Positions 30,429-38,377 of a stretch of DNA of 64,000 nt are shown in pieces (position 1 is the stretch's first letter; each line of letters begins with the position of its first letter). Both the position numbers and the translations under genes were made by a program. The DNA comes from JAGOEY01 sp017997515 (GTDB lineage Bacteria; Pseudomonadota; Gammaproteobacteria; Burkholderiales; Burkholderiaceae_C), in assembly GCA_026314275.1 (NCBI GenBank), contig CP111109.1, forward strand, positions 2,852,001 to 2,916,000, given 5' to 3'. The notes under the pieces are model-generated. The model saw only the letters and a list, made by a program, of their open reading frames with translations, had not been told where the DNA came from and ran no database searches.

Positions 30429-31457
30429 ATGATCATCGACTGCCACGGCCACTACACCACGGCCCCCAAATCGCTGGAAAACTGGCGTAACCAGCAAATC
30501 GCGGGCATCAAAGACCCGGCTCTGATGCCCAAAGTGGCTGACCTGAAAATCAGCGACGACGAGCTGATTGAAACCATCGAGTCCAACCAGCTGCGCCTGA
30601 TGAAAGAGCGCGGCAGCGACCTGACCATCTTCAGCCCGCGCGCAAGTTTCATGGCGCACCACATCGGCGACTTCAATGTGTCCAGCACCTGGGCGGCTAT
30701 CTGCAACGAGCTGTGCTACCGCGTATCCACGCTGTTCCCCGACCATTTCATCCCTGCCGCGATGCTGCCGCAGAGCCCGGGCGTGGACCCAGCGACGTGT
30801 ATCCCCGAGCTGGAAAAATGCGTGAAGGAATACGGCAACGTCGGCATCAACCTGAACCCCGACCCAAGCGGTGGCCACTGGACTTCGCCCCCGCTCTCCG
30901 ACAAACACTGGTACCCCATCTACGAAAAGATGGTGGAGTACGACATCCCCGCGATGATCCACGTCAGCACCAGCTGCAACGCGTGTTTCCACACCACCGG
31001 CGCGCACTACCTGAATGCCGACACCACCGCCTTCATGCAGTGCCTGACGAGTGATCTGTTCAAAGACTTCCCCACGCTGCGTTTCCTGATTCCGCACGGC
31101 GGCGGCGCAGTGCCTTACCACTGGGGCCGCTTCCGTGGTCTGGCGCAAGAGCTGAAGAAGCCGCTGCTCGAAGAACATTTGTTGAACAACATCTTCTTCG
31201 ACACCTGCGTGTACCACCAGCCTGGCATCGACCTGCTGAACACCGTGATCCCGGTGAAGAACGTGTTGTTCGCATCCGAAATGATCGGCGCCGTGCGTGG
31301 CATCGACCCACAAACTGGCCACTACTACGACGACACCAAGCGCTACATCGAAGCGTCGAAGATCCTGAGCGCGGACGACCGCCACCAGATCTACGAAGGC
31401 AACGCCCGCCGCGTGTTCCCGCGCCTTGACGCCGCCCTCAAATCCAAAGGAGTCTGA
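30429..31457 (+). CDS. ligJ: 4-oxalomesaconate hydratase (amidohydrolase-2 fold)
   Basis: LigJ/PmdE hydrates 4-oxalomesaconate to 4-carboxy-4-hydroxy-2-oxoadipate. 342 residues, the usual length. The amidohydrolase start MIIDCHGHYTTAPKSLENW carries the metal-binding His-x-His; further His/Asp positions are in AMIHVSTSCN, FLIPHGGGAVPYHWGRFRGL and LFASEMIGAVRGIDPQTGHY, hallmark LigJ sequence. The ATG at 30429 has AAGGAG ahead. It is followed after 2 bases by ligK. Confidence 0.93.
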   Translation: MIIDCHGHYTTAPKSLENWRNQQIAGIKDPALMPKVADLKISDDELIETIESNQLRLMKERGSDLTIFSPRASFMAHHIGDFNVSSTWAAICNELCYRVSTLFPDHFIPAAMLPQSPGVDPATCIPELEKCVKEYGNVGINLNPDPSGGHWTSPPLSDKHWYPIYEKMVEYDIPAMIHVSTSCNACFHTTGAHYLNADTTAFMQCLTSDLFKDFPTLRFLIPHGGGAVPYHWGRFRGLAQELKKPLLEEHLLNNIFFDTCVYHQPGIDLLNTVIPVKNVLFASEMIGAVRGIDPQTGHYYDDTKRYIEASKILSADDRHQIYEGNARRVFPRLDAALKSKGV

Positions 31458-31459
31458 CC

Positions 31460-32143
31460 ATGTATGAACTAGGCGTTGTGTACCGCAACATCACCCGCGC
31501 CGACCGCGCAGCAGCCGACGGCCTGGCCGCTCTGGGCTCCGCCACCGTGCACGAGGCCATGGGCCGCGTGGGCCTGCTCAAGCCCTATATGCGGCCTATC
31601 CAGACCGGTGTGCAGGTGTCCGGCACGGCCGTCACCGTGCTGCTGCAACCCGGCGACAACTGGATGATGCATGTGGCCGCAGAGCAGATTCAGCCCGGTG
31701 ACATCGTGGTGGCGGCGGTCACCGCTGACTGCACCGACGGCTACTTTGGTGACCTGCTGGCCACCAGCTTCCAGGCGCGTGGTGCGCGGGGGCTCATCAT
31801 CGATGCCGGTGTGCGCGATGTGAAGACCCTGAAGGAAATGAACTTCCCGGTCTGGAGCAAAGCCATCTCCAGCAAAGGCACCATCAAGGCGACGCTGGGC
31901 TCGGTGAACATTCCCGTGGTCTGCGCCGGCATGCTGGTCACGCCCGGTGACGTGGTGGTGGCCGACGACGACGGTGTTGTGTGTGTGCCCGCCGCACTCG
32001 CTGCCAAAACGCTGGAGGCCGCGATCAAACGCGAAAGCTTCGAAGGCGAGAAGCGCGACAAGCTGGCCTCGGGCATCCTGGGCCTGGACATGTACAAGAT
32101 GCGCGAGCCGCTGGAGAAGGCCGGGCTGCGCTATATCGACTGA
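31460..32143 (+). CDS. ligK: 4-carboxy-4-hydroxy-2-oxoadipate aldolase (RraA-like)
   Basis: LigK/PmdF cleaves 4-carboxy-4-hydroxy-2-oxoadipate to pyruvate and oxaloacetate, ending the pathway. 227 residues of the RraA-like class II aldolase fold: GSATVHEAMGRVGLLKPYM, GDNWMMHVAAEQIQPGDIVV, then GDLLATSFQARGARGLIIDA with the following GVRD that binds the divalent metal. It starts two bases after ligJ. A copy of the interspersed repeat follows the stop, then a second Bug gene. Confidence 0.93.
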   Translation: MYELGVVYRNITRADRAAADGLAALGSATVHEAMGRVGLLKPYMRPIQTGVQVSGTAVTVLLQPGDNWMMHVAAEQIQPGDIVVAAVTADCTDGYFGDLLATSFQARGARGLIIDAGVRDVKTLKEMNFPVWSKAISSKGTIKATLGSVNIPVVCAGMLVTPGDVVVADDDGVVCVPAALAAKTLEAAIKRESFEGEKRDKLASGILGLDMYKMREPLEKAGLRYID

Positions 32144-32144
32144 T

Positions 32145-32213
32145 TTTTAGCATCAAATCGGCTTCTGGCGCAGGTTCTGCCTGAACAAGTAGCTATTAAA
32201 TTTGTAGCTAACC
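32145..32213 (-). repeat. Interspersed palindromic repeat, copy B
   Basis: On the minus strand it reads from AATAGCTACTTG through GCGCCAGAAGCCGATTTGAT to GCTAAAAATC. It lies between ligK and the second Bug gene. Confidence 0.6.
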
Positions 32214-32239
32214 AATAGATTCAACTTCAGAGACATTCC

Positions 32240-33238
32240 ATGCAATTTTCCACAGCAAAACTGACCCGCCGCCTCAGCCTGGCACTGGGTGCCGTCACCC
32301 TGGCTGCCATGTTGCCTGGTATTGCCGCCGCACAAGACTTCCCCACCAAGCCGGTTCGCATCATCACGCCGTTCCCTGTGGGTGGTGGCCCGGACGGTGT
32401 GGCCCGCCTGGTGGCCGACAAACTCTCGCGCAGCTGGGGCCAGCCCGTGGTGGTGGAAAACCGCCCCGGTGGCAACGGCTTCATTGCCATTGACGCCTGG
32501 AAGCGCGGCGCCAAAGATGGCACCGACATCCTGATCGCTGACAACGTGCATTTGGCAGCGTACCCGAGCCTGTTCAAGAAGCTGCCTTATGACCCGGTCA
32601 AAGACTTCGATACGCTGCTGCCGCTGTTCAAGACCTACTTCTTCTTCACGGTGCCCACCAACAGCAAGTACAAAACCGTGGGTGACCTGATCGCCGACGC
32701 CAAGGCCAACCCCGGCAAGCTGAACTACGGGTCCTGGTCGGTGGGCAACCCGGTGCACCTGGGCTCGGAGCTGTTCGAGTCGGTCACCGGCACACAAATG
32801 GAACACGTGATCTACAAGGAGACCACACAGCTCTACACCTCGGTAGCCACCGGTGAACTGGCCTTTGCACTGGGCAGCGCCGCCACGGCCGGCCCGCTGT
32901 ACCGCGCTGGCAAGCTACGCCTCCTGGCATCCGCATCACCCACCCGCACGGGTGCCTACCCCGACGTGCCCACCGTGGCCGAGTCTGGTGGCCCCAAGGG
33001 CTTCGAGGTGACCGGCTGGAACGCCATCGTGGTGCCACCGGGCCTGCCTGCATCGACCACCGACAAGATCCGCCGCGATATCGAAAAGGCTTTGACCGAG
33101 CCCGATGTGCTGGAGAAGTTCAAGAGTTTTGGATATGAGCCATTCCCCATCACACGCCCTGCGTTCACGCAGTTTGTGAAGGATGAATCACAGCGCTTCG
33201 CCGACGTGATCAAAAAAGCCAACGTCTCTCTGGATTGA
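32240..33238 (+). CDS. Second Bug-family periplasmic binding protein
   Basis: 332 residues with a signal peptide (RRLSLALGAVTLAAMLPGIA then AAQ-DFPTKPVR). Core motifs DFPTKPVRIITPFPVGGGPD, GQPVVVENRPGGNGFIAID and YPDVPTVAESGGPKGFEV. It lies inside the lower-pathway operon between ligK and ligI, with no TctA/TctB nearby. It might bind 2-pyrone-4,6-dicarboxylate, tricarboxylic intermediates or the aromatic acid, feeding a permease encoded elsewhere, or act as a sensor. The paralogue at 27122 is only moderately similar. Confidence 0.92.
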   Translation: MQFSTAKLTRRLSLALGAVTLAAMLPGIAAAQDFPTKPVRIITPFPVGGGPDGVARLVADKLSRSWGQPVVVENRPGGNGFIAIDAWKRGAKDGTDILIADNVHLAAYPSLFKKLPYDPVKDFDTLLPLFKTYFFFTVPTNSKYKTVGDLIADAKANPGKLNYGSWSVGNPVHLGSELFESVTGTQMEHVIYKETTQLYTSVATGELAFALGSAATAGPLYRAGKLRLLASASPTRTGAYPDVPTVAESGGPKGFEVTGWNAIVVPPGLPASTTDKIRRDIEKALTEPDVLEKFKSFGYEPFPITRPAFTQFVKDESQRFADVIKKANVSLD

Positions 33239-33248
33239 GGAAAAAGAC

Positions 33249-34166
33249 ATGAGCGAATTCACCAAGACCCCCGGCTGGCTGGACTGGTACACCGGCCCCA
33301 GCAAACCCAAATTCCAGGTGCCAGCAGGCGCCGTGGATGCCCATTGCCACGTGTTCGGCCCCGGTGCCGAATTCCCGTTTGCACCCGAGCGTAAGTACAC
33401 ACCCTGTGACGCCAGCAAGGCGCAGCTGTTCGCGCTGCGTGACCATCTGGGTTTTGCCCGCAACGTGGTCGTGCAGGCCACCTGCCACGGTGCGGACAAC
33501 CGCGCCATGGTCGATGCCTGCAAGGCCTCCGGTGGCAAGGCGCGTGGCGTGGCCACCGTCAAGCGCAGCATCAGCGACGCCGAGCTGCAGGAGTTACACG
33601 ACGCGGGTGTGCGCGGCGTGCGCTTTAACTTCGTCAAGCGCCTGGTGGACTTCACACCCAAGGACGAGCTGCTGGAGATCGCCGCGCGCATCCACAAGCT
33701 GGGCTGGCATGTGGTTATTTACTTCGAGGCGGTTGACCTGCCCGAGCTGTGGGACTTCTTCACTGCGCTGCCGACCACGGTGGTGGTGGACCACATGGGT
33801 CGCCCCGATGTGTCGCTGCCGGTGGATGGCCCGCAGTTCGCGCTGTTTGAAAAATTCATGCGCGAACACACCAACGTGTGGAGCAAGGTCAGCTGCCCCG
33901 AGCGCCTTTCCGTCACCGGCCCCAAGGCGCTGGATGGTGAGCAGAACGCCTACACGGACGTGATTCCGTTTGCGCGCCGTATCGTCGAGCAGTTTCCCGA
34001 CCGCGTGTTGTGGGGCACCGACTGGCCGCACCCCAACCTCAAGGACCACATGCCCGACGATGGCCTGCTGGTGGACTTCATTCCGCACATCGCACCGACT
34101 GCGGAATTGCAGCAAAAATTGCTGGTCGACAATCCCATGCGTTTGTACTGGCCTGAGGAAAAGTAA
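33249..34166 (+). CDS. ligI: 2-pyrone-4,6-dicarboxylate lactonase
   Basis: LigI/PmdD hydrolyses 2-pyrone-4,6-dicarboxylate to 4-oxalomesaconate. 305 residues, amidohydrolase superfamily, cytoplasmic. Motifs: AGAVDAHCHVFGPGAEFPFA (metal-site His-x-His), ERKYTPCDAS (substrate-binding loop), VVQATCHGADNR, VVVDHMGRPDVSLP and LWGTDWPHPNLKDHMPDDG, which are diagnostic for LigI. Its stop overlaps the start of the fused dioxygenase gene by one base (TAATG). Confidence 0.94.
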   Translation: MSEFTKTPGWLDWYTGPSKPKFQVPAGAVDAHCHVFGPGAEFPFAPERKYTPCDASKAQLFALRDHLGFARNVVVQATCHGADNRAMVDACKASGGKARGVATVKRSISDAELQELHDAGVRGVRFNFVKRLVDFTPKDELLEIAARIHKLGWHVVIYFEAVDLPELWDFFTALPTTVVVDHMGRPDVSLPVDGPQFALFEKFMREHTNVWSKVSCPERLSVTGPKALDGEQNAYTDVIPFARRIVEQFPDRVLWGTDWPHPNLKDHMPDDGLLVDFIPHIAPTAELQQKLLVDNPMRLYWPEEK

Positions 34167-35536
34167 TGTCCCTCGATAAACCTTACCTGGACGTGCCCGG
34201 CACGACCATCTTTGACGCCGAGCAGAGCCGCAAGGGCTATTGGCTCAACCAGTTCTGCATGAGCCTGATGAAGGCCGAGAACCGCACACGCTTCAAGGCC
34301 GATGAAGACGCCTACCTGGCCGAATGGCCGATGACGGACGAACAAAAAGCTGCAGTGCGCGCACGTGACCTGAACTGGGCCATGCGCACCGGCGGCAACA
34401 TCTACTTCCTGGCCAAGCTGGGCGCGACCGACGGGCTGTCGTTCCAGCAGATGGCGGGCAGCATGACCGGCATGACCGAACACGCCTACCGCGACATGAT
34501 GATTGGCGGCGGTCGCAGTGCCGAAGGCAACCGCGTGCTGGGTGAGGGCGGCGACGCGCAGGGCGCGCCATCGCAGTCCGACGCCTGGAAGGAGTGGGAG
34601 CTGACCCACCAGGAGGCCCTGGCCGCACAGATCATGGGTGAACACGCCTCCCGCCAGACGGGTGTCAACGATGCCGCAGCGCATGCGCACATCACCGCAT
34701 CCGTCTATACCTCCCACGTGCCAGCCATTGGTGCGGCCATCGACCATGGCAAGACCGAAGAGCCGTACTGGAAGCCGCTGTTCGCTGGCTACGAGCCGTC
34801 CAAGCAGTGGATGCGTGAGAACAAGCCTGACGTGGTGTTTCTGGTCTACAACGACCACGCCACCAGCTTTGACCTGGGCGTGATCCCCACTTTTGCCATT
34901 GGCACCGCTGCCGAGTTTGAACCGGCCGACGAGGGCTACGGCCCGCGCCCCGTACCCAAGGTCATGGGCCACCCAGACCTGGCGTCCCACATCGCGCAGT
35001 CGGTGATCCAGCAGGACTTTGACCTGACCATCGTGAATGACCTCAAGGTGGACCACGGCCTCACCGTGCCGATGAACCTGCTGTTTGGTTCCCCCGATGC
35101 CTGGCCGGTGAAGGTGATTCCGTTCCACGTCAACGTGGTGCAGTACCCGGTGCCCTCCGGTGCGCGCTGTTTTGCACTGGGGCAGGCGATCCGCAAGGCC
35201 ATCGAGTCCTACGACACCCCTTTGAATGTGCAAATTTGGGGCACAGGCGGCATGAGCCACCAACTCCAGGGCCCACGTGCGGGTCTTATCAACCGGGAGT
35301 GGGACAACAAGTTCCTCGACCGTTTGATCGCCGAGCCCGCCGAGCTGGCCAAGGTTCCCCACATCGAATATGTGCGCGAAGCGGGCAGCGAAGGCATTGA
35401 GCTCGTGATGTGGCTGATCGCGCGCGGCGCGATGAGTGACGTCAACGGTGGCCCGGCTCCCACGCTCAAACACCGCTTCTTCCACGTCCCCGCGTCCAAC
35501 ACGGCCGTGGGCCACCTCATTCTGGAGAACAATTAA
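34166..35536 (+). CDS. ligAB: Protocatechuate 4,5-dioxygenase, alpha and beta subunits fused
   Basis: Opens protocatechuate to 4-carboxy-2-hydroxymuconate-6-semialdehyde using Fe(II) and O2. 456 residues in one chain: residues 1-112 match LigA (VPGTTIFDAEQSRKGYWLNQ, GGNIYFLAKLG), 113-175 form a linker, and 176-456 match LigB. Iron ligands are expected at the His of ITASVYTSHVPAIG, the His of YNDHATSFDLG and the Glu of GSEGIELVMW; the catalytic His is in GTGGMSHQLQGP. No stop or frameshift separates the domains. The order is alpha then beta, opposite to the order I remember for gallate dioxygenases. A separate two-gene version is at 50497-51745. Confidence 0.9.
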   Translation: MSLDKPYLDVPGTTIFDAEQSRKGYWLNQFCMSLMKAENRTRFKADEDAYLAEWPMTDEQKAAVRARDLNWAMRTGGNIYFLAKLGATDGLSFQQMAGSMTGMTEHAYRDMMIGGGRSAEGNRVLGEGGDAQGAPSQSDAWKEWELTHQEALAAQIMGEHASRQTGVNDAAAHAHITASVYTSHVPAIGAAIDHGKTEEPYWKPLFAGYEPSKQWMRENKPDVVFLVYNDHATSFDLGVIPTFAIGTAAEFEPADEGYGPRPVPKVMGHPDLASHIAQSVIQQDFDLTIVNDLKVDHGLTVPMNLLFGSPDAWPVKVIPFHVNVVQYPVPSGARCFALGQAIRKAIESYDTPLNVQIWGTGGMSHQLQGPRAGLINREWDNKFLDRLIAEPAELAKVPHIEYVREAGSEGIELVMWLIARGAMSDVNGGPAPTLKHRFFHVPASNTAVGHLILENN

Positions 35537-36493
35537 ATGACCAAAACCATCAAAGTCGCCCTGGCGGGCGCGGGTGCCTTCGGCATCAAACACCTCGACG
35601 GCATCAAGAACATTGACGGCGTGGAAGTTGTCTCGCTCATCAGCCGCGACCTGGAAAAAACCAGGGAAGTGGCCGACAAGTACGGCATTAAGCATGTCAC
35701 CACCGACCTCGCCGACAGCCTGGCGCTGCCCGAAGTGGATGCCGTGATTCTGTGCACCCCCACACAGATGCATGCCGAACAAAGCATTGCCTGCCTGAAG
35801 GCGGGCAAACACGTGCAGGTGGAGATTCCGCTGGCCGACAGCCTGAAGGGCGCACAGGAAGTGGTCGCGTTGCAAAAACAAACCGGCCTGGTTGCGATGT
35901 GTGGCCACACCCGCCGCTTCAACCCCAGCCACCAGTACGTGCACAACAAGATCAAAGCGGGTGAATTCAACATCCAGCAGATGGACGTGCAAACCTACTT
36001 CTTCCGCCGCACCAACATGAACGCGCTGGGCCAGGCACGCAGCTGGACCGACCACCTGCTGTGGCACCACGCAGCCCACACGGTGGATCTGTTTGCCTAC
36101 CAAGCTGGCAGCCCGATCGTGAAGGCCAACGCCGTGCAGGGTCCGATCCATCCGGTGCTGGGTATTGCGATGGACATGTCCATCCAGCTACAAGCGGCGA
36201 ATGGCGCGATCTGCACACTGAGCCTGTCGTTCAACAACGATGGCCCACTCGGCACCTTCTTTCGTTACATCGGCGACACGGCGACGTACATCGCGCGCTA
36301 CGACGACTTGTTCACTGGCAAGGAAGAAAAAATCGACGTGTCGAATGTGGCGGTGTCGATGAACGGCATCGAGCTGCAAGACCGCGAGTTCTTCGCCGCC
36401 ATCCGCGAAGGCCGCGAACCCAACTCCAGCGTGGCGGGTGTGTTGCCATGCTACGAAGTGCTGCACCAGCTGGAGCAGCAGCTGAACGGCTGA
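35537..36493 (+). CDS. ligC: 4-carboxy-2-hydroxymuconate-6-semialdehyde dehydrogenase
   Basis: LigC/PmdC oxidises the hemiacetal of the ring-opened semialdehyde with NADP+ to 2-pyrone-4,6-dicarboxylate. 318 residues, Gfo/Idh/MocA family. The Rossmann motif VALAGAGAFGIKHLDGIKNI is at the N-terminus, with LCTPTQMHAEQSIACLKAGK and the catalytic region CGHTRRFNPSHQYVHNKI and WTDHLLWHHAAHTVDLF. Its ATG directly follows the TAA of the fused dioxygenase, so the two are coupled. It ends the operon before a repeat and a bidirectional terminator. Confidence 0.94.
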   Translation: MTKTIKVALAGAGAFGIKHLDGIKNIDGVEVVSLISRDLEKTREVADKYGIKHVTTDLADSLALPEVDAVILCTPTQMHAEQSIACLKAGKHVQVEIPLADSLKGAQEVVALQKQTGLVAMCGHTRRFNPSHQYVHNKIKAGEFNIQQMDVQTYFFRRTNMNALGQARSWTDHLLWHHAAHTVDLFAYQAGSPIVKANAVQGPIHPVLGIAMDMSIQLQAANGAICTLSLSFNNDGPLGTFFRYIGDTATYIARYDDLFTGKEEKIDVSNVAVSMNGIELQDREFFAAIREGREPNSSVAGVLPCYEVLHQLEQQLNG

Positions 36494-36537
36494 TGGGTGA
36501 TGCGCTGCCTGCCATGGCAGGCAGCGCAATTGCTCTG

Positions 36538-36597
36538 TATTTGATAGCTGTTTGCGCAGGTGGGGTGTGCGCTAGAGGCCAATTTGATTAAAAAACT
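36538..36597 (+). repeat. Interspersed palindromic repeat, copy C (closest to consensus)
   Basis: Reads TTGATAGCTGTTTGCGCAGG, a short loop, then GCGCTAGAGGCCAATTTGAT and TAAAAA. It lies between ligC and the terminator. Confidence 0.7.
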
Positions 36598-36630
36598 GTC
36601 TTCCAACGGCATCGTCCTCTGCGGAGATAA

Positions 36631-36666
36631 AAAAGGCGGGGTGCATCCAAATGCACCCCGCCTTTT
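36631..36666. terminator. Bidirectional intrinsic terminator between ligC and aroQ
   Basis: A 16-bp perfect stem, AAAAGGCGGGGTGCAT (36631-36646) with ATGCACCCCGCCTTTT (36651-36666), and a CCAA loop, with A-run and T-run on opposite sides, serving both convergent operons. Confidence 0.9.
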
Positions 36667-36682
36667 TGCTGGGCGTCTGAAT

Positions 36683-37123
36683 TTACTTCGCGTCGCGCAA
36701 TATTTCGGTCAAAGCCCGCAGGGCGGCCAGATACGACTGTGGGCCCAGGCCTTGAATCGTGCCTTTCACGGCGGGTGAAATGATCGAATGCGCGCGCCAG
36801 CTTTCGCGGGCGGCGATGTTCGACATGTGTACCTCGATGGTGGGGAAGGGCATGGCCTTGATCGCATCATGCAGCGGCACACCGTGCTGCGTCAGCCCCG
36901 CAGGGTTGACCAGCGCACCTTGCGCGGTGTCGATGTGTTCGTGCAGAAAGTCGATCAGCGCACCTTCGTGGTTTGACTGAATCACTTTCAGCTCGACGCC
37001 CAGCTCACCCGCCAAGGTGGACAGCCGGGTGTTGATCTCTGCCAGCGTGGTGGTGCCGTAGATGTGGGGTTCTCGGCGGCCGAACAGGTTCAGGTTCGGG
37101 CCGTGCAGGACAAGAATTTGCAT
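36683..37123 (-). CDS. Type II 3-dehydroquinate dehydratase homologue with altered active site
   Basis: 146 residues, AroQ fold: MQILVLHGPNLNLFGRREPH then IYGTTTLAE gives the usual Arg17 and catalytic Tyr22; the second motif is EVHMSNIAARESWRAHSIIS. The catalytic His region normally reads Asn-x5-Thr-His; here it is N73 PAGLT Q79 H80, so the His position holds Gln and His follows. SNIHARE is also changed to SNIAARE. It may be a divergent dehydratase or have another substrate. It is downstream of a TRAP binding-protein gene on the same strand, mirroring the dctP-aroQ pair at 42928-44438. Confidence 0.8.
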   Translation of the reverse strand: MQILVLHGPNLNLFGRREPHIYGTTTLAEINTRLSTLAGELGVELKVIQSNHEGALIDFLHEHIDTAQGALVNPAGLTQHGVPLHDAIKAMPFPTIEVHMSNIAARESWRAHSIISPAVKGTIQGLGPQSYLAALRALTEILRDAK

Positions 37124-37142
37124 AGTGGGTTCAGTGGGCCTT

Positions 37143-38150
37143 TTATTTGTTGATGCGGGCCAGTTCGGCGTTGTACAGCTTGACGATGGCCGGGTCGTAG
37201 CTGGCGGCGAACTTCTCGGTCACCGGCTTGGCGATCTGCGCCATACGTTTCTGTTCTGCCGGGCTGATCTGGTTGTATTGCATACCCTTGGCCTGCAATT
37301 CACCCACCGCCTTTTGGGCCGCAGCGCGGCTGACCTGGCGCTGGTAGCTGCGTGTCTCGTCCGCCGCCTCGTTCATCATTTTTTGCTCTGCCGGCGTGAG
37401 TGAGTCCCAGAACTTCTTGCTGACCAGCACGATGTTGGCCGCGTACACATGGTTGGTGGCGCTCACGTACTTCTGCACTTCATAGAACTTGTTGGACAGG
37501 ATCACTGCATAGGGGTTTTCCTGGCCGTCCACCGCGCGGGCTTCCAGCGCGCCGTACAGCTCGGCAAATGCCATGGGCACCGGGTTCGCCTTGAACGCGC
37601 GGAAGGTTTCCAGGAACACGGGGTTCGGAATCACGCGGATCTTCAGCCCATCCAGGTCTTCCGCCTTGGTGATCGGGTGTTTGCTGTTGGTCACGTTGCG
37701 AAAGCCCAGGTCCCAGTAACCCAGGGCCACCAGGACTTTTTCGGGCAGCTTGGCAATCAGCGCCTGGCCGAGCGGGCCGTCCAGCAAGGCATCGGCTTGC
37801 TCAAACGTGCTGACCGAGAACGGGAAGTCCACCAGGCCAAATTCCTTCACGATGCCTGCCAGCGACGTGGTTGCAGGGGCGGACATTTGCTGCACGCCAC
37901 CTTGTAATGCCGACTGCTGCTGCAGCTCGTTGCCGAGTTGGGATGCCGGGAATTCCTGCACCTTCATCTTGCCGCCGCTCTTGGCAGCCAACAGCTCTGA
38001 AAAACGCTTCACGCCAAAACTCACCGGATGGTCTGCGTAGTTGAGGTGACCAAAGCGGATCACGCGCTCTTGCGCTACTTGTGCGGATGCGGGGGCGGTC
38101 AGGAAAAGTGCCAGGCTTGCAGCGGCCAGTGCAGAAAAAATGGGTTTCAC
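37143..38150 (-). CDS. dctP: TRAP transporter periplasmic binding protein (DctP family), orphan
   Basis: 335 residues with a signal peptide (FSALAAASLALFLTAPASA before QVAQE). DctP-family motifs: VIRFGHLNYADHPVSFGVKR, YWDLGFRNVTNSKHPITKAE, DLDGLKIRVIPNPVFLETF with the carboxylate-binding Arg, and ALEARAVDGQENPYAVILSN. No DctQM partner is adjacent; the permease at 41031-42869 may serve both this and its paralogue at 42928. The likely ligand is quinate, shikimate or a similar cyclic acid (from context). Divergent from an IclR gene. Confidence 0.9.
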   Translation of the reverse strand: MKPIFSALAAASLALFLTAPASAQVAQERVIRFGHLNYADHPVSFGVKRFSELLAAKSGGKMKVQEFPASQLGNELQQQSALQGGVQQMSAPATTSLAGIVKEFGLVDFPFSVSTFEQADALLDGPLGQALIAKLPEKVLVALGYWDLGFRNVTNSKHPITKAEDLDGLKIRVIPNPVFLETFRAFKANPVPMAFAELYGALEARAVDGQENPYAVILSNKFYEVQKYVSATNHVYAANIVLVSKKFWDSLTPAEQKMMNEAADETRSYQRQVSRAAAQKAVGELQAKGMQYNQISPAEQKRMAQIAKPVTEKFAASYDPAIVKLYNAELARINK

Positions 38151-38238
38151 ATGTGTCTCCAGTTAGGGGGCTCGGCGGCCTTGTGCCGCGACGTCTGTAT
38201 CCCGGTTGTAGCCGTCGAGTGGCGCGAGTATATTTAAA

Positions 38239-38257
38239 AGTGGAAAACATTTCCACT
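38239..38257. promoter_or_regulatory. IclR-type operator
   Basis: AGTGGAAAACATTTCCACT is a perfect 8-bp inverted repeat with a 3-base spacer, close to the TGGAAATNATTTCCA pattern known for IclR. It lies 89 bases upstream of the dctP start and 120 bases upstream of the divergent IclR gene. Confidence 0.65.
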
Positions 38258-38377
38258 ATGAAAACTACCTACGCCACACTGCTACAGTTGGAGCCGAAAT
38301 AGGGCGACCCCACCTGGTGTCGTCACATGCCATGTAATGGACCCGCGCCACAGGCCGGGCATCACAGAGAACACCCC

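Noticed and set aside
33950..36151. 733-codon minus-strand open frame over the fused dioxygenase and ligC
   Set aside because: Antisense shadow; Val/His/Gly-rich product with no recognisable domain.
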